Positions 17,123-25,835 of a DNA stretch of 59,695 nt are shown here, piece by piece. Numbering within the stretch: position 1 is the stretch's first letter; every line of letters starts with the position of its first letter. The DNA comes from Lachnoanaerobaculum orale (GTDB lineage Bacteria > Bacillota > Clostridia > Lachnospirales > Lachnospiraceae): assembly GCF_003862485.1 (NCBI RefSeq), contig NZ_RRCM01000001.1, forward strand, positions 1,621,995 to 1,681,689, written 5' to 3'. The position numbers and the translations under genes are program-made. The notes under the pieces were generated by a model. The model worked only from the letters and a program-made list of their open reading frames with translations, did not search any database and was not told the DNA's origin.

Positions 17123-18805
17123 TCAGAGTCTTATACATACTGTAGCGAATATCTGCAATAGAGAAAGTCCGTTCACAAAAATAAACAGGAATATCAAAGT
17201 TCTTTTCATCTCATTTTTTACAGAAATCTTGTTGTTTTGAAGCACCGAAAGTATAGGAAGCATCACCGGTATAAAGTATCTGCCGCTGACTCCCTCTATA
17301 AACTGTGAACTTATAGGAGTCCACGCAATAAGCATTGACAAAAGTATAAGAAATATTATAAAGCCTACACTGACAGTAACAAGAATTTTATCCTTTAAAA
17401 GCAGAAGCTTTTCCTTGCCCTCCCCGAATACGGAAAGTATTAAGGCTATATTTAATACCAAAAATCCTATATAAGGTATTCCGATCACAGTGTCGGCATG
17501 ACCCAAATAAGTTCCCATCATAGTGCCGTGATAGTACTCAAGCTGTAATATGATTGTATTGTAAAACAGCTTTATCGCCTTGGCCTTGTTGTGAATCAAA
17601 TAACCTATTGTATAGCTTTGCTCACCTGCCCACTCAAGGCTGTCTGTATTGCTTGTGGAATATCCTACCACCGTAGCCCTGTTTACCAGATACATTGCAA
17701 TTACAAATGACAAAAGTACAGTCACCGCACTTGCAAGGAAAAATGTTATATTTTCTTTTTTTATCTCCCCGTTTACCTTGCCTCTTACACTGAATTTTTG
17801 CATAGGTATTAAAAAAAGTATAAGCAGTATAGGGAAATACACCATCTTACAAGGCAAAACAAGTCCTGAAAATAAAGTTACCATTATCAAATCCTTTATA
17901 TTAAATGAAGTCTTTTCATATGCAAGATAAAATACATATGAAACAAAGAAAATCAAACTTGCAATCATAATCGCATCATATGAATATGAAGCCGCAAGTT
18001 CAACAGTGGTGGGAAACAGACCTATAAGGAATATAAATTCTTTAAACTTCGGTAAAATCTTTATTGCAAAAGAAGTAAGCAATACAAAAACAGCCAGATT
18101 TGCAAGTCTGCCGAAAATTACAAGATATACACTGCCAAGCCCCAATATCCTTGCTATGCTTATGCCGAGTGCAGCAAAAAAATATACACTCGGTATTGTA
18201 TTTACAGGTGAATGTAGCGACTGCGCTTTGTCATAAGTCTTTCCATTAAAACTAATCCCGCTATTGCGACTGCGAAGATTCCCCTCTCCATAAAAAACTT
18301 TATAAGATGCTTCCTCCAGCTTGCTTGAAACAATTTTACCATGACTCCCTCCTTCCGGTATCAAAACACCCTCTTTTACACTTTTATTTGCATCAAATTT
18401 ATATTCATTATCAGTATCTTCCAGCCACAAATCTCCGGCTCTGATTATCACATGCCCGTCGGTAACAGTCGCCCTCTCACCAAGCATTATATTTGATATT
18501 TTATAAGCCGAGATAAAATGTGCAATCTCATCAGGAGCCGACATTGCCGGAAATACATACATATACGCAAGTCCGAATAATGTCAGCACTATCGGATATA
18601 TCTTTACAATACTGAATTTTGTCAACTTCAGATATATAAGTGAGGCTAAAACCGTAACAAAAACAGCTGTAGCCAAAACAAAATATCCCTTTTTTAAGAA
18701 TATATCATTTGTATGTGAAATTCCCATTTTCACATAAGTGTAGCTGATATATACAATTATAATAAATCCTATGATATATCCCAAAAAATATATTGTTTTT
18801 TTCAT
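17123..18805 (-). CDS. DUF2142 family membrane protein
   Basis: A 560-aa protein with about 12 membrane segments. The motif 'FPAMSAPDEIAHFISAYKI', followed by a long extracytoplasmic loop and 'QSLHSPVNTIPSVYFFAA', is typical of DUF2142 proteins, which look like GT-C glycosyltransferases and occur in surface-polysaccharide clusters. The start at 18805 (MKKTIYF) is preceded by GGAGAG, better than the longer frame from 18823. It is the first gene of the minus-strand glycan cluster and diverges from the YtxH-like gene. Confidence 0.75.
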   Translation of the reverse strand: MKKTIYFLGYIIGFIIIVYISYTYVKMGISHTNDIFLKKGYFVLATAVFVTVLASLIYLKLTKFSIVKIYPIVLTLFGLAYMYVFPAMSAPDEIAHFISAYKISNIMLGERATVTDGHVIIRAGDLWLEDTDNEYKFDANKSVKEGVLIPEGGSHGKIVSSKLEEASYKVFYGEGNLRSRNSGISFNGKTYDKAQSLHSPVNTIPSVYFFAALGISIARILGLGSVYLVIFGRLANLAVFVLLTSFAIKILPKFKEFIFLIGLFPTTVELAASYSYDAIMIASLIFFVSYVFYLAYEKTSFNIKDLIMVTLFSGLVLPCKMVYFPILLILFLIPMQKFSVRGKVNGEIKKENITFFLASAVTVLLSFVIAMYLVNRATVVGYSTSNTDSLEWAGEQSYTIGYLIHNKAKAIKLFYNTIILQLEYYHGTMMGTYLGHADTVIGIPYIGFLVLNIALILSVFGEGKEKLLLLKDKILVTVSVGFIIFLILLSMLIAWTPISSQFIEGVSGRYFIPVMLPILSVLQNNKISVKNEMKRTLIFLFIFVNGLSLLQIFATVCIRL

Positions 18806-18823
18806 ATTCTCTCCAAATAACAC

Positions 18824-18852
18824 TTGTACTTTTTACAAATAGATATTACACT
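18824..18852 (+). promoter_or_regulatory. Probable promoter of the YtxH-like gene
   Basis: TTGTAC (18824-18829) and TACACT (18847-18852), 17 bp apart, lie 30 bp upstream of the ATG at 18883 in the 77-bp divergent region. Confidence 0.45.
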
Positions 18853-18882
18853 GTAATCACCACAATTGTAAAGGAGGTTATT

Positions 18883-19383
18883 ATGGCAAGTTTCAAAAAG
18901 TTATTGTTTTTAGCATCTCTTGCAGGTGCCGCAGCAGCAGGTGTGTCATATGTACTGAAGTATAAAGGATATCAAAAGGAATTGGAGGGTGAGTTCAAAG
19001 ATTTTGATGATGAACTTGATGAAAATACAGACAATAACCCTTCCGACAGAAAATATACCGAACTGAAGTCATCTACAGATGAGTTCGTTACTGCCGCCAA
19101 GGATACCGCAAACAGTGCCAAAGGAATGGCAAGTGCCGCCAAGGAAGTACTTAAAGGCGTTGCAAATATTGTAAGCGACAATGTAGCAGCTGCAACCGAT
19201 GTTGCAAAGGACAGTGCAAAACCTATATTTGACAAAGCAAAAGATAAGCTTGATAAGGTAACAAAAAAGTCTGAGGATGATGATTCTGAAGTGGAAGTTG
19301 ACTTTTATGAGATGAATCCTGACGAGGACAAAAAAGACCTTGCTCAGAAAATAGACGATGTCCTTGAAGACGACAAAAAATAA
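18883..19383 (+). CDS. YtxH-like membrane-anchored acidic protein, 166 aa
   Basis: A short N-terminal membrane segment (MASFKKLLFLASLAGAAAAGVSYVL) is followed by a long charged helical region rich in Ala, Lys and Asp ('AAKDTANSAKGMASAAKEV', 'AAATDVAKDSAKPIFDKAKD') of the 11-residue LEA/YtxH type and a very acidic tail. Similar small proteins are stress or envelope associated in Firmicutes; the function is unknown. The start at 18883 follows AAGGAGG by 5 bases; the longer frame from 18793 would overlap the divergent promoter. Confidence 0.75.
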   Translation: MASFKKLLFLASLAGAAAAGVSYVLKYKGYQKELEGEFKDFDDELDENTDNNPSDRKYTELKSSTDEFVTAAKDTANSAKGMASAAKEVLKGVANIVSDNVAAATDVAKDSAKPIFDKAKDKLDKVTKKSEDDDSEVEVDFYEMNPDEDKKDLAQKIDDVLEDDKK

Positions 19384-19394
19384 CAAACTTAAAG

Positions 19395-19417
19395 AAGAGG
19401 CCTAAGGCCTCTTTTTT
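19395..19417. terminator. Bidirectional terminator between the YtxH-like gene and citrate synthase
   Basis: A perfect hairpin AAGAGGCC-TAA-GGCCTCTT is followed on the plus strand by TTTTTT and preceded by A-rich sequence, so it can serve both converging genes. It lies 11 bp after one stop and overlaps the other at 19416. Confidence 0.85.
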
Positions 19418-20762
19418 ATCTGTCTTTAAATGCTGTATATTCGTGTAACTCACCCACATACTTTGTGGCAGGTCTCATTATTCTGCCGTCATAAAGCTTG
19501 TTCTCCACATTATGTGCAACCCAACCTATATTTCTTGCCACAACAAACAGCGGTGTATATAAGTCTTCAGGTATTCCAAGCATATTGTAGGCAAATCCTG
19601 AATAAAGGTCTACATTTGAAGAAATTGTAGTGCCCTTTCTTTCAAATACAACCTTCTTTACAGTCTTTTCAAACACCTCATAGAAGTGATACTCGTCAAG
19701 TCTGTCCTTATCCTTTGCCACAACCTCACAGTACTCTCTTAAAAGCTCGGCTCTAGGGTCTGTAATTGTATAAACCGCATGTCCGAATCCGTATATAAGT
19801 CCGCTACAGTCATAGAAATCTTTATCAAGCAATCTGTTTACAACAGTTCTTATCTTCTTTTCATCTGTGGTTATACCTATTTCATCCTTTACAGCCTTCA
19901 TCATCTGCACAACGGATATATTCGCACCGCCGTGCTTAGGTCCTTTCAGTGAACCGATAGATGCCGCAATTGTAGAGTATATATCTGTACCTGTGGATGA
20001 AACCACTACATTTGTAAATGTTGAGTTGTTACCGCCGCCGTGGTCAGCATGAAGTACAAGTATTGTATCAAGCAGTGCCGCCTCGTTCTTTGAAAATTTC
20101 TGGTCGACTCTTAACATCTGCAAAATATTCTCAGCCATTGACAGCTTCTCATCAGGATAATGTATTATAAGACTGTCATTGTTGAAATAATGTCTCTTTG
20201 CCTGATATGCATAGCACATTATTACAGGTAAAAATGCCGATATTCTGAGTCCTTTTAACAAAGTGGAAAATACATCCACATTGTCAGGCTCGTCATCGTA
20301 GTTGTAAAGTGTAAGTACAGCATTTTGAAGCACATTCATCAGATTCTTTCCCGGATTTCTAAGAAGCACACTCTCAAAGAAGCCGTTCGGTAAAGCGTAC
20401 ATACTTCTGAAGACCTTTGAAAAGTTGTCAAGCTCCACCTTATTCGGCAAGAATCCGAAAAGCAGTAAGAACATAACTTCTTCATAACCTCTGACAGATT
20501 TGGCACTTCCGTTTACAAGGTCGTTAAGGCTGTAACCTCTGTAGTAGAGCTTACCGTCCACATTTGTCTTCACACCGTCCACTATATCATAGCCGACTAC
20601 ATCCGATACCTTTGTAAGTCCTACTCTTACTCCTGTGCCGTCTTCATTTCTAAGTCCCTTTTTTACATTGAACTCACTGAAAAGCACATTTCTTATCTCA
20701 TTATAATTTTGGCTCTTACCGAACTCCTGTGCCAAAAAACTGTCAATACAATTATCTCTCAT
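19416..20762 (-). CDS. Citrate synthase
   Basis: A 448-aa type I citrate synthase family enzyme that condenses oxaloacetate and acetyl-CoA. Key segments: 'LYYRGYSLNDLV' (N-terminal), 'LHADHGGGNNSTFT' (first catalytic His), 'GSLKGPKHGGAN' (second His), 'GFGHAVYTITDPRAELL' (third His region) and 'SNVDLYSGFAYNMLGIP' (Asp, CoA site). A 2-methylcitrate synthase role cannot be excluded. It follows the cytidylate-kinase-like gene with no gap, at the end of an operon that begins with an ABC importer. Confidence 0.9.
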   Translation of the reverse strand: MRDNCIDSFLAQEFGKSQNYNEIRNVLFSEFNVKKGLRNEDGTGVRVGLTKVSDVVGYDIVDGVKTNVDGKLYYRGYSLNDLVNGSAKSVRGYEEVMFLLLFGFLPNKVELDNFSKVFRSMYALPNGFFESVLLRNPGKNLMNVLQNAVLTLYNYDDEPDNVDVFSTLLKGLRISAFLPVIMCYAYQAKRHYFNNDSLIIHYPDEKLSMAENILQMLRVDQKFSKNEAALLDTILVLHADHGGGNNSTFTNVVVSSTGTDIYSTIAASIGSLKGPKHGGANISVVQMMKAVKDEIGITTDEKKIRTVVNRLLDKDFYDCSGLIYGFGHAVYTITDPRAELLREYCEVVAKDKDRLDEYHFYEVFEKTVKKVVFERKGTTISSNVDLYSGFAYNMLGIPEDLYTPLFVVARNIGWVAHNVENKLYDGRIMRPATKYVGELHEYTAFKDR

Positions 20763-21395
20763 TTATAACTTTCCTCTAATCTTTAAATACTCAAGTATCA
20801 ATTCCACGCCTTGATCAAGTGTAATCTTTGATGTGTTCAGCGGCAGATCATAATGTGTCATATCATCCCACTCTTCACCTGTGTAGTACTTATAGTACTC
20901 TTTTCTGATCCTGTTGTTTCTTTGTACTCGTCTAAGAGCCTCCTTGGCATCCACTCCGTCTACATCCATTACTCTGTCCACTTTTGTAGAGAGGTCCGCA
21001 TATACAAAGAGTGAAATAAAATCCTCATCTCCTGCTGAACCAAGTACAAAGTCGGAACATCTTCCTATAAGTATACAGGCTTCATTTGCAGCCAACTCTC
21101 TTATCACTTCACTTTCAAATCTGAAAAGATTGTCAGGTGAAACAATATCGTCACCTATTGACGGCTTATTATTTGCATTCTTTATTCCGCCTATGATTCT
21201 TTGCAAAATATGGTTACCCGGTCTCTCATCATTCATTCTGAAATACTGCTCTCCCACAGCCGAATGTTCGGATGCACGCCTTATTATTTCATCGTCATAA
21301 TAAGGTATTCCAAGTTTCTCTGAAAGCTTCTGTCCTATTATCCTTCCGCCGCTTCCATATTCTCTGTTTATGGTGATAATAAGTTTCTTATCCAT
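20763..21395 (-). CDS. Cytidylate-kinase-like family protein
   Basis: A 210-aa P-loop kinase of the AAA_26 'cytidylate kinase-like' family. The nucleotide-binding loop is 'NREYGSGGRIIGQKL' at residues 10-24; 'ACILIGRCSDFVL' and 'RNNRIRKEYYKYYTGEEW' are typical of this family. Members are distinct from the housekeeping CMP kinase, and their substrate is not settled. GGAGGGG precedes the ATG. It lies 18 bp after the ABC ATPase gene and abuts the citrate synthase gene. Confidence 0.8.
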   Translation of the reverse strand: MDKKLIITINREYGSGGRIIGQKLSEKLGIPYYDDEIIRRASEHSAVGEQYFRMNDERPGNHILQRIIGGIKNANNKPSIGDDIVSPDNLFRFESEVIRELAANEACILIGRCSDFVLGSAGDEDFISLFVYADLSTKVDRVMDVDGVDAKEALRRVQRNNRIRKEYYKYYTGEEWDDMTHYDLPLNTSKITLDQGVELILEYLKIRGKL

Positions 21396-21413
21396 AGTCC
21401 CCTCCGTTTTTAT

Positions 21414-22211
21414 CTAGTTTGCCAACATCATTCTGTCATTTGCAAACTCTCCGCCGCTTGCCTCTTCAAACTTTCTTAAAAGATCCTCGACTTTAAGTTT
21501 CTTTTTCTCTTCTCCGCTTACATCATAAATCACTCTTCCCGAGTGCATCATAATAAGCCTGTTTCCGATATTCAGCGCATCCTTCATATTGTGAGTAACC
21601 ATCATTGCGGTAAGATTTTGCTCCGCAACCACCTGCTCCGTAAGGTCAAGTACTCTCTTTGCAGTCTTCGGGTCAAGTGCCGCCGTATGCTCGTCAAGAA
21701 GCAAAAGCTTAGGCTTTTTGAGTGTTGCCATCAAAAGTGTAAGCGCCTGTCTTTGACCTCCCGACAGCAGTCCCACCTTTGAAGTCATTCTGGTCTGAAG
21801 TCCGAGGTCAAGTTTTGAAAGTATCTCTTTGTACTTTTCCTTCTCGGATTTTTTGATGCCCCAAGCCAGTCCTCTCGACTCACCTCTTCTGAAAGCAAGT
21901 GCAAGATTCTCATCTATTTGCATACCTGCACTGGTTCCCATCATAGGGTCCTGAAATACTCTTCCTATATACTTTGCTCTCTTGTACTCAGGCATCCTTG
22001 ATATGTCTACTCCGTCTATTATAATCCTGCCTCCGTCTATAGGATACACGCCTGCAATCATATTCAACATTGTAGATTTACCTGCACCGTTTCCGCCGAT
22101 GATTGTCACAAAGTCACCGGGATTAAGATGCAGTGACAGTTTGTTTAAAGCTTTCTTTTCGTTTATTGTACCTTTGTTGAAGGTCTTGCTTACATTTAAA
22201 ATCTCTAACAT
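21414..22211 (-). CDS. ABC transporter ATP-binding protein
   Basis: A 265-aa ATPase with Walker A 'GGNGAGKST' (residues 39-47), signature 'LLSGGQRQALTLL' and Walker B 'LLLLDEHTAALDP'. The His in DEHTA and the overall pattern match the ATPases paired with PF04392 binding proteins (TrpZ/YtrX-type systems). It drives the importer with the permease and lipoprotein upstream. The gap to the permease gene is 1 base. Confidence 0.9.
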   Translation of the reverse strand: MLEILNVSKTFNKGTINEKKALNKLSLHLNPGDFVTIIGGNGAGKSTMLNMIAGVYPIDGGRIIIDGVDISRMPEYKRAKYIGRVFQDPMMGTSAGMQIDENLALAFRRGESRGLAWGIKKSEKEKYKEILSKLDLGLQTRMTSKVGLLSGGQRQALTLLMATLKKPKLLLLDEHTAALDPKTAKRVLDLTEQVVAEQNLTAMMVTHNMKDALNIGNRLIMMHSGRVIYDVSGEEKKKLKVEDLLRKFEEASGGEFANDRMMLAN

Positions 22212-22212
22212 C

Positions 22213-23115
22213 TTACTCTCCCTTTGGTGAATATGCTCTGTTTAATCTTATTTTAGCACTAATTACCGGTACTGCCAATGCCAATGCCACTATTATAGCT
22301 GAGAGCATCTTCATATCGTTTGCGTCCATACCCAGCTGCAATACAATACCTCTTATTACAAAATATACTATCGAGCCGACTACCGCAGATGTAAGTTTCA
22401 TCCAAAACGAAATCACTTTTCCAAGTATTACCTCACCTATAACTATTGCAGCAAGTCCTATTACTATGGCACCTGTACCTGCATTTATATCCGCATACTT
22501 TTGACTCTGCACTATAAGTCCGCCTGAAAGCCCTATAAGTCCGTTACTGATTACAAGTGCAAGCAGCTTTGTATGAGCGGTATTTACACCTAGTGCTCTT
22601 ATCATCGCCTCATTATTTCCCGTAGCTCTGAGTGCCGAACCCAGCTCTGTACCGAAAAACCAGTATAAGATAAGTATTGTAAGTACTATTATTACTCCGC
22701 CCAAAATAACACCTGCTATGGAATTGCTGATTCCCGTAGCATCTGTAAGCCATGAAAATATTGTCTTTGTCTTTAAAAGCGGCACATTACTCTTTCCCAT
22801 AACTCGCAGGTTTATGGACCACAAAGAAATCTGTGTCAAAATACCTGCAAGTATCGCAGGAATCTCAAATATTGTATGCAATGCTCCTGTAATAAATCCG
22901 GCTATCATACCTGCAATTGTAGCAAATATAAGCGCCGCCAAAGGATTCATATGGAAATTCACAATCATAACCGCACACACACAACCTCCGAAAGCGAAAC
23001 TTCCGTCCGCCGTCAAATCCGGAATATCCAATAATTTATAAGTAATATATACTCCAAGAACCATTACACCCCAAAGTATACCCTGTGATACGGCTCCCAA
23101 AAGTGCTGTAAACAT
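22213..23115 (-). CDS. ABC transporter permease (LivH-type, BPD_transp_2)
   Basis: A 300-aa membrane protein with about 8-9 segments and the motif 'DLTADGSFAFGGCVCAVMI', typical of permeases that partner PF04392 binding proteins. 'GTELGSALRATGNNEAMIRALGV' is the ATPase-contact region of the branched-chain-amino-acid permease superfamily. The start at 23115 follows GGAGGTAGAA; an in-frame GTG at 23127 lies inside the ribosome site. Confidence 0.85.
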   Translation of the reverse strand: MFTALLGAVSQGILWGVMVLGVYITYKLLDIPDLTADGSFAFGGCVCAVMIVNFHMNPLAALIFATIAGMIAGFITGALHTIFEIPAILAGILTQISLWSINLRVMGKSNVPLLKTKTIFSWLTDATGISNSIAGVILGGVIIVLTILILYWFFGTELGSALRATGNNEAMIRALGVNTAHTKLLALVISNGLIGLSGGLIVQSQKYADINAGTGAIVIGLAAIVIGEVILGKVISFWMKLTSAVVGSIVYFVIRGIVLQLGMDANDMKMLSAIIVALALAVPVISAKIRLNRAYSPKGE

Positions 23116-23150
23116 TTCTACCTCCACAAATTATATTTAATAACAACAAA

Positions 23151-23166
23151 ACCGGCATACACCGGT
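23151..23166 (-). promoter_or_regulatory. Short hairpin between the binding-protein and permease genes
   Basis: ACCGG-CATACA-CCGGT is followed on the minus strand by TTTGTTGTTATT. Such weak hairpins after binding-protein genes commonly cause partial termination or protect the upstream mRNA, which gives more binding protein than permease (inference). Confidence 0.5.
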
Positions 23167-23178
23167 CTTGAAAATTTC

Positions 23179-24186
23179 TTATTCCATTGAAATATTTGAT
23201 GTATCTATTCCAAGTTCCTTTGCAACCTCATCGTTTATAACAAGCTTACATTTGTCCTTAGGTAAATATGCAATCGGAATATCCGCCGGAGACTTGCCGT
23301 TTAAAATCTCTACAGCCTGCTCTCCTGCAAGCTTGCCGACCTCAAAATAGTCTATACCGTATGTTGCAAGAGCACCGTTTTCTACATGCGCAGCCTCAGC
23401 TCCGATAATAGGAATCTTATGCTCCGTGGTTGCAACCATTGCTACGGTTGTCATACCTGCCGCAATAACATTGTCTGTAGGTACATAGATGGCATCCACC
23501 TTGCCTACCATTGACTCAACAACACTTTGTATCTCATTTGAACTTGAAACAGTGTACTCCACACCGTTAAGTCCCTTAGCTTTCAGGGCGTCCATAGCAA
23601 GTCCCGCCTGAAGCTTTGAGTTGGCTTCCGCAGTACAGTAAAGAATACCTACATTCTTTGCCTCAGGTAAAATCTTTGTAAGAAGCTCAATCTGATCCGC
23701 TACCGGTGTAAGGTCCGAACTTCCGGTAACATTGCCGCCCGGTTTCTCGTTACTGTCTACAAGCCCCGAATCCGCAGGGTCTGTAACTGCAGTTATAACC
23801 ACAGGAATATCTGATGTGGCACCTGCTACAGCCTGCGCCGCCGGTGTTGCAATAGCAAGAATCAAATCCTTTTTATCGTTTACAAGTTTGTTTGCAATAG
23901 TCTGTGCCGCAGACTGCTCACCTCCGGCATTCTCCTGCTCGATATCCACATTCATTCCGGCCTCTTTAAGTGCGGCAACAAATCCTTCATTTGCCTTATC
24001 AAGTGCAGGATGCTGTACATACTGCAAAATACCTATCTTTTTCGCATTCGCATCAGCCTGTGATGAAACATCGGTTTTTGCATCGGCGCTTGCAGTACTG
24101 TCTGAAGTATCAGCCTTCGAGCCGCATGCCATAAGGCTTGCGCCAAGCAACATAGCCACAGCTATTTTAAATATATTCTTTTTCAT
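23179..24186 (-). CDS. ABC transporter substrate-binding lipoprotein (PF04392, TrpX-like)
   Basis: A 335-aa lipoprotein: signal MKKNIFKIAVAMLLGASLMAC with lipobox LMAC, then an acidic Ser/Ala-rich linker and an ABC_sub_bind domain: 'IGILQYVQHPALDKANEGF', 'AVTDPADSGLVDSNEKPGG', 'ITGSSDLTPV'-like region and 'PIIGAEAAHVENGALATYGI'. PF04392 systems include the streptococcal tryptophan importer, but many import other ligands, so the substrate is open. GGAAGGAA precedes the ATG. Confidence 0.85.
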   Translation of the reverse strand: MKKNIFKIAVAMLLGASLMACGSKADTSDSTASADAKTDVSSQADANAKKIGILQYVQHPALDKANEGFVAALKEAGMNVDIEQENAGGEQSAAQTIANKLVNDKKDLILAIATPAAQAVAGATSDIPVVITAVTDPADSGLVDSNEKPGGNVTGSSDLTPVADQIELLTKILPEAKNVGILYCTAEANSKLQAGLAMDALKAKGLNGVEYTVSSSNEIQSVVESMVGKVDAIYVPTDNVIAAGMTTVAMVATTEHKIPIIGAEAAHVENGALATYGIDYFEVGKLAGEQAVEILNGKSPADIPIAYLPKDKCKLVINDEVAKELGIDTSNISME

Positions 24187-24224
24187 ATACTGTTCCTTCC
24201 ATTTACAATAAAACTCTGCAATGG

Positions 24225-24253
24225 ATTATACTATAACTAAATTTTTGCGTCAA
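24225..24253 (-). promoter_or_regulatory. Strong sigma-70 promoter of the ABC importer operon
   Basis: On the minus strand TTGACG (24253-24248) and TATAAT (24230-24225) are exactly 17 bp apart, about 40 bp upstream of the lipoprotein start. Confidence 0.8.
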
Positions 24254-24255
24254 TA

Positions 24256-24276
24256 CCTTAAGGCTTTAAACCTTAA
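24256..24276. promoter_or_regulatory. Palindromic sequence just upstream of the ABC promoter
   Basis: CCTTAAGG (24256-24263, self-complementary) and CCTTAA (24271-24276), separated by TTTAAA-type sequence, form an inverted repeat TTAAGG-N7-CCTTAA on either strand next to the -35 box. This is a possible regulator site. Confidence 0.35.
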
Positions 24277-24327
24277 AAGTTTAAAGTGATAAAGTGACAA
24301 TAATATAACTTAATCTCAAAGCTGAAC

Positions 24328-25197
24328 TCATGGATTTTGACTTGAAAACTTCTTTATATTCTCAATATTCTTTAAGCCCTCTTCATATCCCTCATTATAA
24401 AGACTTTCAAGCTTGGCAACGCTCTTTTCAAGTCTTTGTACAATAACCTTCTTTTGCGGTCTTATTATAAGAAGCCTGCCCTCATTTGCAAGAGCTTCCA
24501 TCTCTTCCTGCATTGCATTATACCTTTCAGGCACAGTCATAAGCTTATCTACAAGTCTTGGAAGCGGCTTAAAATATCTCTTATATATACTCTCATTCAC
24601 CTTGTTTACAGGCTTTTTTCTGTATCCCTCTTCTCTTGTAAGTACAACCACGGCCTTTGAATATCCGAGGTCAAAGGCTCTTTTGTATGCAATGGATGTT
24701 GACACTCCGCCGTCCAGATACTTTCTTCCCTCAACATCAATCATTTTTGACATCACAGGTATGGATGCCGACGCTTCTACGCCTGCCACAATATCACTGC
24801 ATTCATCTCTGTCAAAATATGTACTCTCACCGGTTATTACATCTGTTGCAACCGCCTCATACTTTTGTGATTTGTCATTAAATGCTTCCCAATCAAAAGG
24901 ATCATATTTATTTGAAATATCACCAAATAAAAAATCAAAATTGAATATCTGTCTTGATGTAAACATATTTTTGAAACTTATATACCTCTTATCATGCAGA
25001 TACTTAAGGTTTATCCTCTTTGACCTGCCTCTCTGTTTTGAAACATAGTTCATTCCGTTCATAGAGCCTGCTGAAACTCCGTTCACATATTCAATATACA
25101 AATCATTGTCCAAAAATGCGTCCAACACTCCGGCAGTAAAAAGCCCTCTTAAAGAGCCGCCTTCCAAACACAATGCTCCCTTTAATATATCCATCAT
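24328..25197 (-). CDS. Patatin-like phospholipase family protein
   Basis: A 289-aa protein with the patatin motifs: oxyanion loop 'LEGGSLRGLF' (residues 11-20), nucleophile 'NGVSAGSMNG' (GxSxG, Ser42) and the catalytic Asp in 'YLDGGVSTS' (about residue 167). It is a lipid acyl hydrolase acting in the cytosol or at the inner membrane; the substrate is unknown. GGAGGTGG precedes ATGATG at 25197. The gene is transcribed away from the multidrug-export gene by overlapping divergent promoters. Confidence 0.85.
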   Translation of the reverse strand: MMDILKGALCLEGGSLRGLFTAGVLDAFLDNDLYIEYVNGVSAGSMNGMNYVSKQRGRSKRINLKYLHDKRYISFKNMFTSRQIFNFDFLFGDISNKYDPFDWEAFNDKSQKYEAVATDVITGESTYFDRDECSDIVAGVEASASIPVMSKMIDVEGRKYLDGGVSTSIAYKRAFDLGYSKAVVVLTREEGYRKKPVNKVNESIYKRYFKPLPRLVDKLMTVPERYNAMQEEMEALANEGRLLIIRPQKKVIVQRLEKSVAKLESLYNEGYEEGLKNIENIKKFSSQNP

Positions 25198-25214
25198 TCC
25201 ACCTCCGTTTTAAT

Positions 25215-25243
25215 ATTTTAGCACCTTGATTGTAATTACTCAA
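25215..25243 (-). promoter_or_regulatory. Promoter of the patatin gene
   Basis: Minus-strand TTGAGT (25243-25238) and TAAAAT (25220-25215), 17 bp apart. It overlaps the plus-strand promoter at 25226-25254. Confidence 0.55.
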
Positions 25244-25254
25244 TCTGTTACAAT
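25226..25254 (+). promoter_or_regulatory. Promoter of the small multidrug export gene
   Basis: TTGATT (25226-25231) and TACAAT (25249-25254), 17 bp apart, 31 bp upstream of the ATG at 25285. Confidence 0.65.
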
Positions 25255-25284
25255 CTACATTATCGTAAAAATGAGAGGTATTTT

Positions 25285-25803
25285 ATGGCAGAAAAATTAG
25301 CGAAATCACTTATCGGGATGATGGGTGGACTTTTATCACTCAGCTTCGGCAAGCAGTTGATAGTATTCATTATATCCATGTTGCCTATATTGGAGCTTAG
25401 AGGAGGACTTATAGCCGCGTCACTGCTTAAGCTTCCGCCGCTTGAGAGCTATATTATCGCAATAGTGGGCAATGTTATTCCTGTTCCTTTTATACTCCTT
25501 TTAATCAATAAAATTTTAAGGGCAATGGAAAAATCAAGATTCAAACTTTTTAATAAGATTCATTCATTCCTGCATAAAAAGATAATGAAAAACAAGGACT
25601 CTATAGAAAAATACGGTTTCTGGGGACTTGTAATCTTTGTAGGTATACCGCTTCCCGGCACAGGTGCATGGACAGGTGCCATCATTGCGGCATTCCTTGA
25701 GATGGACAGAAAAAAAGCTTTCCTCGGTATACTGCTTGGCATGCTGATGGCAAGTATTATAATGATGATTATATCCTTCGGGCTTATTTCAAAGGTGGCA
25801 TAA
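25285..25803 (+). CDS. Small multidrug export protein family (COG2426)
   Basis: A 172-aa integral membrane protein. The pattern 'MLPILELRGGLIAA', then 'GNVIPVPFILLLI' and 'FVGIPLPGTGAWTGAIIAAF' is that of PF06695 (named 'putative small multidrug export protein'). The two Pro-rich re-entrant-like motifs recall the DedA/VTT fold, and a real drug-export role is unproven for the family. A GAGAGG ribosome site precedes the ATG. It is a single-gene unit. Confidence 0.85.
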   Translation: MAEKLAKSLIGMMGGLLSLSFGKQLIVFIISMLPILELRGGLIAASLLKLPPLESYIIAIVGNVIPVPFILLLINKILRAMEKSRFKLFNKIHSFLHKKIMKNKDSIEKYGFWGLVIFVGIPLPGTGAWTGAIIAAFLEMDRKKAFLGILLGMLMASIIMMIISFGLISKVA

Positions 25804-25807
25804 AAAT

Positions 25808-25835
25808 ATCGCAACGGTTTTCGTTGCGATTTTTT
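25808..25835 (+). terminator. Terminator after the small multidrug export gene
   Basis: ATCGCAACG / CGTTGCGAT hairpin with a 5-base loop and a TTTTTT tail, 4 bp after the stop. It also faces the end of the converging antiporter gene. Confidence 0.85.

Noticed and set aside
18883-19383. Several long open frames on the opposite strand of the YtxH-like gene
   Set aside because: They are shadows of a strongly biased Ala/Lys/Asp-rich gene that has a perfect ribosome site and terminator on the plus strand.
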